DNA from: a virus | Direction: 5' to 3' (one strand) | Length of the DNA: 64,000 bases | IMG/VR virus record: IMGVR_UViG_3300020419_000006 | Span: 62,001 to 126,000 of that record | Notes under the pieces: generated by a model | Database searches by the model: none | What the model saw: the letters and a program-made list of their open reading frames with translations, nothing else | What the model was told of the DNA's origin: nothing | Made by a program: the position numbers and the translations under genes | Shown: positions 1 to 10,335 of the stretch, piece by piece | How positions within the stretch are numbered: the stretch's first letter is position 1 | Layout: each line of letters begins with the position of its first letter

Positions 1-1
1 C

Positions 2-3000
2 CCAACAACGGGTATAATGACAGTCACTGTTGCCAATCACGGGTTCCAACCAGGTGATAAGGTTAAGTTTGCTGTAGGTGCAATAAGCTTTAGTTGTACT
101 TATGGTAGTGGTGGCACAACTGCATATCCTAGATCATCAGATCCAATTGCTGAAAAGTGGGTTAATTGTTTTAACATCACTACAAATACATTTGATGTAC
201 AAACATTAGATACTACTCCATCAACAAACACAAATCCTCATACCTACGTCAGTTCTGCTGCTAATGGTATCAGTCATGCTAAGTCTACAATTAAGATTGC
301 AGTAGAAGCATTAGAGTTGAGTTGTACTTATGGAGATCAGAGTACTAAGAAATATCCTCGTGCAACTGACCCAATAGCAAATCCAAGATTTACTATACCT
401 AACCACAATCAAGATTGTAAGGATGACGTATCTGATGTTCTAAGAGCAGTAGCATACAACCTTACTAACGGTGGTAACGATGCTGTCTATGACCATGCAG
501 GTTACTTTGTCGGCACTCCACACGTAGATGGTGAAGAATTCCAAGCACGTGCTGTTATGGAACTTGCTAGTGATATCTCACAAGAAGTTCTTGCTAATGA
601 AACAGTTAACATTAAAGGTTGGCATGGTGTAGATCAGACTAAGGATCTCACAATTACAGTAGAACCTGGTGGTTGTGCTTCTGTCAAATCTACATGCGAC
701 ACTCTATTCTCTATAGTTGAACAAGCAATCGTTACTGATAGTCTTGCTCATGCTACAGATACAGCAGCGTCTACTCCAACATGTGCTGATGTAGCATCTT
801 CTGTCACAACATTCTTCGATATTATTACAACTGTAATCGGTACTGAAGCTGGTGGATATGGATCTCTTCCAACCACAAGAACAGTTTCAGTTGGCGATCA
901 GCAGTGTATTGATGACATTCTTCATGTCGTTAGAGCATTCCAGTATGACCTCAGATACACTGGTAACTCTAAGATAGTTGAAGCTGCTAACAAATATATC
1001 TCAAGTGGTGCAATCGTACACATCACTGAGGAGATAGATTATACTCGTGCGATCTATGCATACGCAAAAGAGTTATGTATCAAAGCAATAAGAAATGATC
1101 TAGAGGCTGGTTTCTTCTCATTGATTGCTCCAATATCTAATGGTTCTATCACTGTAGATTCAGCGAAACCTGAGTGTGCTAACGTTGTATCTGCGTTGAC
1201 TACTAACTGGGGTATATTAGATAACGTATTGTCAAGTGGTACTGCATACAGTGGAACTACAACAGTTCCTGATCCACTCATTCAGGAACAGGATGCTGCT
1301 AAGTATAGTTTCCCACTACTTAATATTTTCTTAGATCTTCCAGTTATTGAAGCATCTCCTTACATTCAGAACTCTTCACTTATATCATTCCTTGGTGGTT
1401 CTGGTTGTGACATTGACGGTGCTAAGGTTGCTACACCTAACGTACCTAGACCTGGTCTTAAATTAGATGGACTAGGTAATAGTATTGCACAGTTCGACCC
1501 ACAAGGTAAGTCGATGGTTGCAAACGCATTCACTATCATCTGTTTTGGTGGTACTGCGTACAACGTCAGTAATGATGGATACACCCAGTTAGTTTCTGTA
1601 TTCGCTATCTTCTGTCAAGATGGTATCTTCTGTCAGTCTGGTGGTTATGCATCTGTTACTAACTCAGCATCTAACTTTGGTACATACTCACTACGTGCTA
1701 CTGGATTTAGAGCAGAACCATACTCATTTGATATTGGTGTTATTGATAGTATCACTAATGACGCTGATGGAAATGGAGTAGAAAATGGTAGACAGGTCAT
1801 TCAGGTTTCTGGTACAACCTTAACTAACATCCCTGTTGAAGATTACATCATCAGAATTGGTGACACTAATCCTACAGACCCTGCTGTTGAGCATATCATT
1901 CTTGAAACTGAAGTTGTTTCTGGTGCTCCTGGTACTCAAGTTGTTGCCAAGATTACAACTAACAGGTCAATGGATTATACATTGACTGCTTCACCTAATA
2001 CTAGGTACGACTATGCTAGTGGTAACCTATCTGGTCTTGTCGGTAAATCAATTCAGTTCCACAGACCATCTGTATGTAACTCATCATCACATACTTGGGA
2101 ATTCTCAGGTTCAGGTAATACCTACGCTGCGTTACCACAGAACGGTGGTTTCGGTCTAGGTACTGCATACGAAGCATCAGAACAAGCATTCGGTCAGGTT
2201 TATACTTCAGGTACTAACGAGTTTGGTGACTTCAAGGTTGGTAATTTCGTTACTATCTTCAACAGAACTGGTAATATTAGTTTCGTTGGTACTGTTAGTA
2301 TCTCTGAACTATCATCTATCAAGATTGTTGGTGGTGACATCACGGTTACAGGTTTCTCTGACGCTGATACTCTTGGTGGTGTATTCGCATCTGATAGTTT
2401 ACTACCTACTCAGGCATCAGTTAAAGACTATATTTCAAATAATCTAGGACCATACCTCAACCAACCATATTCAACAAACGCAGTTCCATCTGCACTGGTT
2501 CAGTTAACATCTTCAGGTAAGATCAACATTGACCAGATACCTGCTTTACGTCCATTCAATATCACCTCTGTTACATCTGAAGCAGAAAGACTTGCAATTG
2601 AGAACGCACAAGCTGGTGACATTGCTATCCAAACAACTGCTACATCATTCAGTGTTGCACCTGCATCTATTAACACAGGTGCCGATACAATCACCATTGC
2701 TTCTCATGGAGCAAACACTGGTGATGGATTAACATACACACAAGGTACTACTGCAATCGGTGGTCTATCGACTAACACCAAGTACTTCGCTATTAAGGTT
2801 GATGACAATACTATTAAACTTGCAACTACCAAGTCTAATGCAACCAACAACCAAATTATAACTTTAAGCGGTCAAGGTACTGGTACTCATACATTCACAA
2901 CTGATGGTGTTGCGGTTTCATACATCTTGGAGAATGACTTAGAAAGTCAGTTCTTAGCATTCCAACCAGACAGTAACTTCTCATTTAGTGTTGGAGCAAT

Positions 3001-6000
3001 TGTACAAGGTAGTACAACTACTGCTCGTGGTACTGTTTCAGCATTCAACGATGGTCAAATATTTAACTTCGTCATCAGTGATGGTGGTGGAGATTACACT
3101 GGAGACTTTGCACTAACAATTGCTGCACCTGATGATGCAGGTGGTACACAGGCAGCTGCTACTGCTAACGTCACAAGTGGTATCGTAACCAAGGTTACTA
3201 TCACTAACGCTGGTTCTGGATACTATACACAACCAACTGTTACTGCACCTAACTCACCAAGTAACAATAATGCAGTAATCGCTGCACAGATTGAAGGACG
3301 TGTAGCAATTAACATTGCAAACAATATTAAGTTTGACGCTTCTGACTTCTTACTAGATGGTGCAAACGCTAACCTAGGAACAGGTACATACAGTCAGACT
3401 GGTTCCACTATTACTGTTAGTGAGAGTGGGCATAACTTAGCAAACGGTGCACTAGCATACTTAGACTTTACAAGTGGTCAAGGTGCTGATGGTTTCTATG
3501 CTATCACTCTAGTTAACGCTAATGAATTTACAGTAACCTCTGCTACATCAACAAGTACTACTGGTAACGTTTCTAGGAAACGAATTATTGATCTTACTAG
3601 AGTAATTAATACATCTGGTAGTAACATTGCTAACTGGACACAGTTGACATCTACTAACATTGATGCTTCTAACATCGTTGCAGGTACTGTTGACCCAGAG
3701 AGACTAGCGAATAAAGGTATATCTAACTCCTTTACATTCTTACGTGGTGATAGTTCTTGGGAGTATGCACTACAATCAATTAGACCTAGCACACAAGATG
3801 CTGTGGTTATCGGTGGATCTGTAACTGATAGTTCTTACATTGATACTATTACAATTACAAATGGTGGTACAGGATATACCAACGGTACATATCAAAACTT
3901 ACCACTACAAGGTGGTAACGTTAGCATCTCAGACGCAGGTGTTGCGAGAGCTACTTACATAGTTTCTGGTGGTGTTATTACATCCGCACAGGTTACTGAC
4001 TCAGGAACAGGATATACTGCTGGATTTAGCGTAACAATTCCATCTGAGTTTGGTGGTGGTAATGGAGCAATACTTGCTGCTAACAAAGGAACAATCAACC
4101 GTGCCTTTGGTAACATTGAGATTGATATTAAAAAAGGTGATAACTTAACTCCAGCTGCATCTGTTTATGGTAACTACGGTGTATTCAGATTTAGAAAAGA
4201 CATTGCTAACCAAGCAATTGGTAACCAAGATCAAGGTGGATTTATTATTGACAATGATGGTCAGGTTTCAATTGACCAAGGTCCAGGATCTGGACTTAAC
4301 GCTGACTTACTAGATGGTAACGGTGGAGGTTTCTATACTAATGCAAGTAACCTAACTCAGGGTACTCTTGCTGCTGCAAGACTAGCAAATACCACATATG
4401 CAATATCCATATCTGGTACTGCTGACAAAGCAAACAGAATATTCAACGAGTCTGCATCACTAACTTCAAACCCTGCTCCTGCACAGGCATCAGACGGTGT
4501 TGGTGCTGCACTAAGAAATAATACTGCTACTGGTCTGAATGATGGTGGTACCACACACGGTATCATGACTTACAGAAGACAAGCAACTGGTACTGCTACA
4601 ACTCAGCTTGGTTTCACTGATAATAATAACCTTTGGGTTAGAGGTAACAGTGGTGGTAATGCAGTATATGGTAACTGGTATAAGATGTGGTCAGGACTCA
4701 ACGATGGTGCTGGCAGTGGATTGGATGCTGATAAATTAGATTCACATCAAGGTTTATGGTATCAGTCTGGTTATAACTTCGGTGCTTCTCAGGGTGGCAT
4801 CAACAAACCTATGGGTGACATCTTCTTACCTGAGGTTCTTGGTGAAGACAAGATGGTATTTGAGAACTTCTATCTCAATGATAGTGGACTCAAGTATACA
4901 TTATACGTTCCAGATTTCCATGTAAGCACAGGTACTGGTGGTAACGTCAACAATGGTGGTACATACACTATCTACTCTGACGTAGGTGCAACAAACAACA
5001 TAGGTTCTATCGTAGTTGATGGAGCAGGTGTTCAGGAACTTACACACACTTCAGGTGAGATATACTCTCTCATAACTGGTACGATCGCATTTGTTGGTAA
5101 CAATACCAACGCAAACATATATGTTGTAGGTCCTAACCCAGGTACTAAGTGGACTGTAACATCATCCAACTTGATCTCTAGTGGTTCTTCCACAGTGATC
5201 GGAATGCGTGATGCTGCTGCAGGTGCTAAGTTACAGGTTGGTAAAGCATCTGTTTCTACAACTCCAACTGTAGACTTCCGTTCTTCAGGACAAGCACCTG
5301 AGTACGATGTACAGTTCCTTATTTCTGGTGGTAATACCAACAACGGAAATGGTACTATAAGAATTAACACTGGTGATATTACCGTTAATGGTAACACCAT
5401 GTGGCATGCAGGAAACGATGGTAGTTCCTCACAGCTAGACGCTCACTACGTAGATGGATTTACTCAATCAACATCTGCTAACGCAAACACACTTGCACGT
5501 AGAGATGCATCAGGACACTTAACAGTCAATGACTTAACAGGTGACCAAGGTATATTCCAGAACACTGGTGCTTCAATATTACAACTTGCTGATGGTAACG
5601 GTGTTAACTTAGGTAAGGCAACAACTAACGCTCTATCAATTCAAGGTAGAAACAGTGCTAGTGTTGGTTACATCCGCTTTGGTAATGACAGTAATAGTTT
5701 CGGTTACAATGGAACATATCTAAACTACAATAACGTTACCTTCCGTAGCGGTAGAGTAGGTATTGGTGATACAAATCCTGGCTCACCTCTTGAGATTGTT
5801 GCTGAGGGTAATGCTAGTTCTGCTACTGCATTTGCTGACTTTAGAGACGGTAGATCAGGATACGGTAGAATAACATTTGGTGCTGACGGATCATCTTCCT
5901 TCATGACCTTTACTGATACTGACAACGATATGGGTTGGCAGTTAGGTGCTGATGATAATGATCAGTCATGGTTTGCTATTAGAAACTTTGCTGATGCTAG

Positions 6001-6739
6001 TGGTGCATTATCAACATCATTCCAATCAAATGCTAAAGTAAATGCAGCGTTAGCAATTTACTCTGCAACTGGTAGAGTATTCATTAACAAAGGATCTGGT
6101 GTAAGCACTGGTAGTGGATCACAACTAATGGTTGGTGGTTCAGTTGAAGCTAGCAGTCAACTTAAATCTACTGTTGCAACTGGTACTGCACCAATCAGTG
6201 TTTCATCAACAACTGTATGTACTAACCTTAACGCAGATCTACTCGATGGTTATACTGCACTTAACCTTCCATACTTGGGTGCTAGTGTTAACACATGGTT
6301 GAATGATGATGGTGGACAACCAAGATTCTACTTTGGTAATAACTCTCACACATACTTTAGAACAGGTGACAACTACTACTGGAGATCTGACAATGATACC
6401 AGTATGGGTTCATGTGATGGTAACGGTGGTACATGGACATTCTACTCAGGTAGTGACCAAACACAGACATCTTACAGGGTAGAAGTCAGAGGACAGAACG
6501 GATTAAACATCGACAGTGACTCTGTTGGTTTATCAAGTGGTCAAAGATCTGTTGTACTTCGTGCTAACGGAGACAAGCAGTGGATCGACACATACGGTAT
6601 TATTAAGAGAAACCGTAATAACATTTCGGAAAACATATCTATTAACAATGGGGACAACTGTCAAAGCATTGGTCCTATTACTATAAATAATGGATATACC
6701 ATTACTATAAATAGCGGTGGATACTGGAGTATCAATTAA
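2..6739 (+). CDS. Large tail-fibre-like virion protein, 5' end cut by window
   Basis: At least 2240 residues from the first ATG (17), but the frame stays open to the window edge and no ribosome site precedes that ATG, so the true start is probably upstream. The N-terminal third holds alternating repeats: two SCTYG...YPR..DPIA blocks (about residues 30 and 104) and helical segments bounded by paired cysteines. The middle has Gly-Thr-rich beta repeats with GGTGYT/GSGYYT motifs. The C-terminal part carries motifs usual in T4-type fibres: LNADLLDG (about 1425 and 2071), MWHAGNDG (about 1795) and GIGDTNP (about 1916). I see no S74 chaperone domain at the end. Known fibres with these motifs form trimeric beta structures that contact the host. 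The fibre role is strongly suggested; which fibre it is cannot be told. Confidence 0.85.
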   Translation, partial: PTTGIMTVTVANHGFQPGDKVKFAVGAISFSCTYGSGGTTAYPRSSDPIAEKWVNCFNITTNTFDVQTLDTTPSTNTNPHTYVSSAANGISHAKSTIKIAVEALELSCTYGDQSTKKYPRATDPIANPRFTIPNHNQDCKDDVSDVLRAVAYNLTNGGNDAVYDHAGYFVGTPHVDGEEFQARAVMELASDISQEVLANETVNIKGWHGVDQTKDLTITVEPGGCASVKSTCDTLFSIVEQAIVTDSLAHATDTAASTPTCADVASSVTTFFDIITTVIGTEAGGYGSLPTTRTVSVGDQQCIDDILHVVRAFQYDLRYTGNSKIVEAANKYISSGAIVHITEEIDYTRAIYAYAKELCIKAIRNDLEAGFFSLIAPISNGSITVDSAKPECANVVSALTTNWGILDNVLSSGTAYSGTTTVPDPLIQEQDAAKYSFPLLNIFLDLPVIEASPYIQNSSLISFLGGSGCDIDGAKVATPNVPRPGLKLDGLGNSIAQFDPQGKSMVANAFTIICFGGTAYNVSNDGYTQLVSVFAIFCQDGIFCQSGGYASVTNSASNFGTYSLRATGFRAEPYSFDIGVIDSITNDADGNGVENGRQVIQVSGTTLTNIPVEDYIIRIGDTNPTDPAVEHIILETEVVSGAPGTQVVAKITTNRSMDYTLTASPNTRYDYASGNLSGLVGKSIQFHRPSVCNSSSHTWEFSGSGNTYAALPQNGGFGLGTAYEASEQAFGQVYTSGTNEFGDFKVGNFVTIFNRTGNISFVGTVSISELSSIKIVGGDITVTGFSDADTLGGVFASDSLLPTQASVKDYISNNLGPYLNQPYSTNAVPSALVQLTSSGKINIDQIPALRPFNITSVTSEAERLAIENAQAGDIAIQTTATSFSVAPASINTGADTITIASHGANTGDGLTYTQGTTAIGGLSTNTKYFAIKVDDNTIKLATTKSNATNNQIITLSGQGTGTHTFTTDGVAVSYILENDLESQFLAFQPDSNFSFSVGAIVQGSTTTARGTVSAFNDGQIFNFVISDGGGDYTGDFALTIAAPDDAGGTQAAATANVTSGIVTKVTITNAGSGYYTQPTVTAPNSPSNNNAVIAAQIEGRVAINIANNIKFDASDFLLDGANANLGTGTYSQTGSTITVSESGHNLANGALAYLDFTSGQGADGFYAITLVNANEFTVTSATSTSTTGNVSRKRIIDLTRVINTSGSNIANWTQLTSTNIDASNIVAGTVDPERLANKGISNSFTFLRGDSSWEYALQSIRPSTQDAVVIGGSVTDSSYIDTITITNGGTGYTNGTYQNLPLQGGNVSISDAGVARATYIVSGGVITSAQVTDSGTGYTAGFSVTIPSEFGGGNGAILAANKGTINRAFGNIEIDIKKGDNLTPAASVYGNYGVFRFRKDIANQAIGNQDQGGFIIDNDGQVSIDQGPGSGLNADLLDGNGGGFYTNASNLTQGTLAAARLANTTYAISISGTADKANRIFNESASLTSNPAPAQASDGVGAALRNNTATGLNDGGTTHGIMTYRRQATGTATTQLGFTDNNNLWVRGNSGGNAVYGNWYKMWSGLNDGAGSGLDADKLDSHQGLWYQSGYNFGASQGGINKPMGDIFLPEVLGEDKMVFENFYLNDSGLKYTLYVPDFHVSTGTGGNVNNGGTYTIYSDVGATNNIGSIVVDGAGVQELTHTSGEIYSLITGTIAFVGNNTNANIYVVGPNPGTKWTVTSSNLISSGSSTVIGMRDAAAGAKLQVGKASVSTTPTVDFRSSGQAPEYDVQFLISGGNTNNGNGTIRINTGDITVNGNTMWHAGNDGSSSQLDAHYVDGFTQSTSANANTLARRDASGHLTVNDLTGDQGIFQNTGASILQLADGNGVNLGKATTNALSIQGRNSASVGYIRFGNDSNSFGYNGTYLNYNNVTFRSGRVGIGDTNPGSPLEIVAEGNASSATAFADFRDGRSGYGRITFGADGSSSFMTFTDTDNDMGWQLGADDNDQSWFAIRNFADASGALSTSFQSNAKVNAALAIYSATGRVFINKGSGVSTGSGSQLMVGGSVEASSQLKSTVATGTAPISVSSTTVCTNLNADLLDGYTALNLPYLGASVNTWLNDDGGQPRFYFGNNSHTYFRTGDNYYWRSDNDTSMGSCDGNGGTWTFYSGSDQTQTSYRVEVRGQNGLNIDSDSVGLSSGQRSVVLRANGDKQWIDTYGIIKRNRNNISENISINNGDNCQSIGPITINNGYTITINSGGYWSIN

Positions 6740-6751
6740 CAAAAAGTAATT

Positions 6752-7507
6752 ATGGCTGGCATTTTAAGGGTTGACCAAATCCAAAGTACAGGTGGAAGTA
6801 ACGTTATAGACGTTTCTTCTGGCTCATTCAAACTCTGGAACGGAAGTTCATACGAGAGTTTCACTATTGAAGGTGCGTTGATTTCGATGAACGTATACAC
6901 ATCACAGAATGGTACATGGAACAGTAAGTCCACTTCTGGTTCTTCAGGAACATGGAGTAAACCTTCAGGTTGCAGTAATGTTCTCGTCTACTGCACAGGT
7001 GGTGGCGGTGGTGTTCGCTGTAATGACAACTCTTATCGTGGAGCTGGTGGTGGCGGTGGTGCTACTGCTATCAAATATATTGATGTTTCTAACGTAGGTT
7101 CAGTCGGATATACTTATGGTGGTGGCGGTGGATACGCCCGTAACGGAGGTAGAGGAGGTACAGGTGGTACTTCATCCTTCGGTTCATACTGCACAGCAGG
7201 TGGTGGACAAGGTGGTCAAACCGATAACCCATATCAGGGAGGTCCTGGTGGATCAGCATCTGGTGGTGATATTAATGTACCTGGCGGTGGTGGTGAGATG
7301 TCTCACGGTCACAACAGAGAAGGTGGTGGTGGATCATCATTCTGGCACAAGGCAGGATCTTCACACCATTATGCCAACAACCAAGAAGAGATTACTCATG
7401 GTCAGTGGGGATCTGGTGGAGGATATGGTTATTATTCTCAAAACAGTTATGCACACAACAACGGTAACGGTGGTGCAGGCGTAGTTATCGTATTCAATTA
7501 CACATAA
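6752..7507 (+). CDS. Glycine-rich tail adhesin-like protein
   Basis: 251 residues. It begins MAGILRVDQIQSTGGSN, a leader seen on many short marine-phage fibre proteins, followed by about 50 residues of ordinary sequence. From about residue 85 to the end it is made of glycine runs (GGGGG, GAGGGGG) separated by short polar or aromatic stretches. This layout resembles the polyglycine-II sandwich of the T4-type gp38 adhesin, which sits at the fibre tip and decides receptor choice. It follows the large fibre gene by 12 bases and precedes another fibre-like gene. Adhesin is an inference from composition and position; a structural Gly-rich collar protein is the alternative. Confidence 0.65.
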   Translation: MAGILRVDQIQSTGGSNVIDVSSGSFKLWNGSSYESFTIEGALISMNVYTSQNGTWNSKSTSGSSGTWSKPSGCSNVLVYCTGGGGGVRCNDNSYRGAGGGGGATAIKYIDVSNVGSVGYTYGGGGGYARNGGRGGTGGTSSFGSYCTAGGGQGGQTDNPYQGGPGGSASGGDINVPGGGGEMSHGHNREGGGGSSFWHKAGSSHHYANNQEEITHGQWGSGGGYGYYSQNSYAHNNGNGGAGVVIVFNYT

Positions 7508-7512
7508 AGATT

Positions 7513-7878
7513 ATGAGTTTCGCATTAGTAGACAGAGCATCTAACCAAACTATACAGTTTGTGGTAGAAGAAGAAGAGTGCTTTGAATGTCACGAAGATT
7601 TTAAATGGGTAGACATCCCTGACGATTGGGTCATGGAAGAAGGTACTAACCCTCCTGACTTTAAATGGAATCCTGATACCCAGAAAGTCGAACGTGCTGT
7701 GCCGACACCTCTTGGTTGGGAACAGAAAAGAATGTTTGCCTTTGAAGATATGACGGTTGAGCAGCAGTTAGGAAACCTCTTTGATGATATTGAAGCAGGT
7801 GTCTTTGGAGATATACAAGGTAAGAGTAAATTCTATACAGCAATAAAAAATATTAAGGAAGCTTATCCTAAGGACTAA
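7513..7878 (+). CDS. Small acidic protein in fibre cluster, possible fibre assembly factor
   Basis: 121 residues, acidic and rich in Trp and Phe, with a repeated hydrophobic-charged pattern (FKWVDIPDDW, FKWNPDTQKVE) in the first half and a helical C-terminal half. I do not recognise the family. It starts five bases after the glycine-rich protein and ends three bases before the next fibre-like gene. The FKWNPDTQ segment resembles the W..P tails of phage tail-fibre assembly chaperones, but the match is too short to assign. No signal peptide or membrane segment is seen. Confidence 0.6.
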   Translation: MSFALVDRASNQTIQFVVEEEECFECHEDFKWVDIPDDWVMEEGTNPPDFKWNPDTQKVERAVPTPLGWEQKRMFAFEDMTVEQQLGNLFDDIEAGVFGDIQGKSKFYTAIKNIKEAYPKD

Positions 7879-7881
7879 ATC

Positions 7882-9252
7882 ATGTCTCAGTTAAATTCTG
7901 GAACCGCACAAGTAAATACTCTAACTACTTCGGGGAGCACAATCTCTATCCCGAAGAATATTAGTGTCACTGGTGATATAAACTTCACTGGTACTTTGTT
8001 GCAGAACGGAGTTGCTTTTGAAACACTACCCACTCAAAGTCCTAAGACTGCGGGTGGTATTTTAATGTCTGATGGTGAGAATGCTTTCTGGGGAACCACT
8101 CTTGCTGCGGAAGGCGATGTAGGTGGTAACAATAACTTTGGTTACTACAACTCATCTCCCTCTACAACAACTGGTGCAGGTGGACAGAACCCTACAGTTT
8201 CTTCAGGTGATTACCTTCCTTACTCAGGAACAGGTAGTTGGTATGACTACAACGGTTCGCAGTATAATATAACAGTCGGTTCAAGTTTTAGATATAGAAG
8301 TATATTCACACACTCGTTCTTAGTTGGTGGTTACAGAGGATCAAACCCATGGAGATCAGTTAACCAATGCTACAACGCAACAGATATTACAATCTCTCGT
8401 GGTGACCAGTTAGACCGAGCAGCATCATATGTTGACGGAAACTTTGGTGACTTCAACGGATATGTCTATGGTACTGTAAACTCCTACGGTGGTAGTGGTG
8501 CTTCAGTATCTAGTGTCAACCTACACACAGGAACTAACAGAACATTCGGTCCTAACGGAACACCTGGCCACAGTGATGCATACAACACTACTCCAGATAG
8601 TATCGGTGCTTCAATGGATACTTGGGATGGTACTGATGACCCAGGTTCTGCATCAGGACAAACAACACAGAGAGGATACACCTCAGGTGGTGGTCCTGGA
8701 TCTATTCAGAGAATGAACTTTATCACTGAGATGTGTACTCGTCTTGGTAATGGTTTCAGTAACTCAGGTGCTACTGGATCCGAAGGACAGTATAGATGCC
8801 ATCTATTTGGTGACACAGGTAACTCAAGATATGTAGAATTTAGTAACGAGTCCGTTAACTCATACTCCTTAAGTGGATGGGGTGGTAACGGATGGAAGAA
8901 GAACTTGTCAACTAAGTGGGGTTTCTGCTATCATGGTAACAGTAACAATGTTACACTACCATGGCTCAAATTTAACGATACCAATAATACATCTATTGGT
9001 GGTGCATTTAACCAAGCAGATATTTCATCTGGTGAAGAGAATATGGCAATGGGTCAAGATTGGGGTTATTGTTTAGGTAACTATGCTTCTGGTACAGGTA
9101 ACTATCAGAACAATAGAACATGGAAACGTTACCATGCAACTGATGCTGATGTAGTATTAGGATTTAAAGCAGAACCTAAGGGTCACCAAGGACAGTCCTC
9201 TGGATGTTGTTTCACTGGTGCGTTCTCAGTAACAGGATTGAGGTATCAGTAA
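7882..9252 (+). CDS. Tail-fibre-like structural protein
   Basis: 456 residues. The N-terminus (GTAQVNTLTTSGSTISIPKN, then DINFTG) is a beta-repeat head common to marine T4-like fibre and baseplate proteins. The rest is rich in Gly, Ser, Asn and Tyr, with several Cys and Trp (GCCFTGAF near the end), and looks like a globular receptor-binding tip. It is the fourth gene of the fibre cluster. I cannot name a T4 equivalent. The stop overlaps the next start by one base (TAATG), which suggests translational coupling. Confidence 0.7.
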   Translation: MSQLNSGTAQVNTLTTSGSTISIPKNISVTGDINFTGTLLQNGVAFETLPTQSPKTAGGILMSDGENAFWGTTLAAEGDVGGNNNFGYYNSSPSTTTGAGGQNPTVSSGDYLPYSGTGSWYDYNGSQYNITVGSSFRYRSIFTHSFLVGGYRGSNPWRSVNQCYNATDITISRGDQLDRAASYVDGNFGDFNGYVYGTVNSYGGSGASVSSVNLHTGTNRTFGPNGTPGHSDAYNTTPDSIGASMDTWDGTDDPGSASGQTTQRGYTSGGGPGSIQRMNFITEMCTRLGNGFSNSGATGSEGQYRCHLFGDTGNSRYVEFSNESVNSYSLSGWGGNGWKKNLSTKWGFCYHGNSNNVTLPWLKFNDTNNTSIGGAFNQADISSGEENMAMGQDWGYCLGNYASGTGNYQNNRTWKRYHATDADVVLGFKAEPKGHQGQSSGCCFTGAFSVTGLRYQ

Positions 9253-9407
9253 TGAGCGAACAAAACACAGGAGATGCAAGAAAGATGTTTTTTAACACAG
9301 ACCTTGCATCAAAGATAAAGCAAGATCAACAGGATGTAACTATTGAAAACCTTAAGGCAGAAATCACTGCCATGAAGAATAGGATTACTGCTCTAGAAAA
9401 TGCCTGA
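9252..9407 (+). CDS. Small coiled-coil protein
   Basis: 51 residues starting MSEQNTGDARK. I chose the ATG at 9252 over an in-frame ATG at 9204 because it forms a TAATG overlap with the preceding stop, whereas 9204 would lie deep inside the fibre gene. The C-terminal half (IENLKAEITAMKNRITALEN) has a heptad pattern with I/L/M at a and d positions, so a coiled coil is likely. No family is recognised. It could be an oligomerisation accessory of the fibre operon. Confidence 0.6.
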   Translation: MSEQNTGDARKMFFNTDLASKIKQDQQDVTIENLKAEITAMKNRITALENA

Positions 9408-10335
9408 TAACAAACTCTACATAGAAGAAAAACTTTTTGATGTTGAATGGAAGAAAAGAATTCCATCCGATCTTATTGAGGATGAGGATTTCCTACGTCC
9501 AAAATACGAACCGCAGCATCCACTAGAACTTGAGACTAAGAAGTTTATAAAAGATAAAGAACGTATCAAGGAAGGTTTCATCTATATGATGATCCACGAA
9601 GATGCTCTTAGAACTGCTGGTATCAAACCACACGAGACATCATACTTTACGTTGTTCAATTTTTATAACGTCTCAACCATCAAGATGAACAAACTTGTGT
9701 TCGAGACTGTAAAGTCTACCTTCAGAAGGTACGTTGAACTTGATGAAAAAGAATTCACTACTGGAGTTAAGTTCCAAGGTGAGATACGCTCACACTTCAA
9801 AGACTATGAAGCTGTGATGCAAGATGATGGATCCTTAGACTATGAGAAGGTAAAGAAAAAGACTGTACCTGAACATATAAATCTTGCTGTACAGTTCATG
9901 AAGAAGCAAGCAATCTTAGTTATTGAACATGAGTTTGATCTTAGGTTCAAGAACTTTAAGAACTGCTGTGACGTAGAGTCTGAGAGTTGGGTATACCAAC
10001 TTGAAGAAGCAAGAAAATACAAGGAGAGTGAGGAAGCTAAAACTCCTTTCCTAGATATATTATGCATGACAAGAGGTATGCAGAAGGCAGAACTTGTAAA
10101 AAGGGTTCTCAAAAACCATGATAAATACCTTATAGATTACGCCTCATTATTAGGCAAATATCATGCGATACGTTCCCAGTTTAGAAACTGTGAAAATATG
10201 TGGGATATGAACATCTTGTACGAAGACTACTTGAATGTTGGTATGCCAATCAAGCAAGGTCAGAAACTTGGCCGAATTGATGAAAATGAAAAGCGACTTG
10301 ATGGAGATTTAGCATATGGCACTTTCGGATTCTGA
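9400..10335 (+). CDS. Unknown protein of the tail-fibre region
   Basis: 311 residues, charged and mainly alpha-helical in appearance, with no Gly-rich repeats, signal peptide or membrane segment. It overlaps the coiled-coil ORF by eight bases and the next gene by 20. The C-terminus (GRIDENEKRLDGDLAYGTFGF) is hydrophilic. I do not recognise a family. Its place between fibre genes and two further unknown genes suggests a virion-assembly or accessory role, which is only positional. Confidence 0.7.
   Translation: MPDNKLYIEEKLFDVEWKKRIPSDLIEDEDFLRPKYEPQHPLELETKKFIKDKERIKEGFIYMMIHEDALRTAGIKPHETSYFTLFNFYNVSTIKMNKLVFETVKSTFRRYVELDEKEFTTGVKFQGEIRSHFKDYEAVMQDDGSLDYEKVKKKTVPEHINLAVQFMKKQAILVIEHEFDLRFKNFKNCCDVESESWVYQLEEARKYKESEEAKTPFLDILCMTRGMQKAELVKRVLKNHDKYLIDYASLLGKYHAIRSQFRNCENMWDMNILYEDYLNVGMPIKQGQKLGRIDENEKRLDGDLAYGTFGF

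Noticed and set aside
6200-6739. Possible S74 endosialidase chaperone domain at the fibre C-terminus
   Set aside because: The preceding GIGDTNP region suggests it, but the catalytic Ser-Asp/Lys pattern and the helical chaperone end are not visible.
7000-7480. Repeated GGTGGTGG-like DNA resembling a repeat array
   Set aside because: The repeats are irregular glycine codons of the adhesin-like protein, without constant spacers, so not a CRISPR or tandem-repeat locus.
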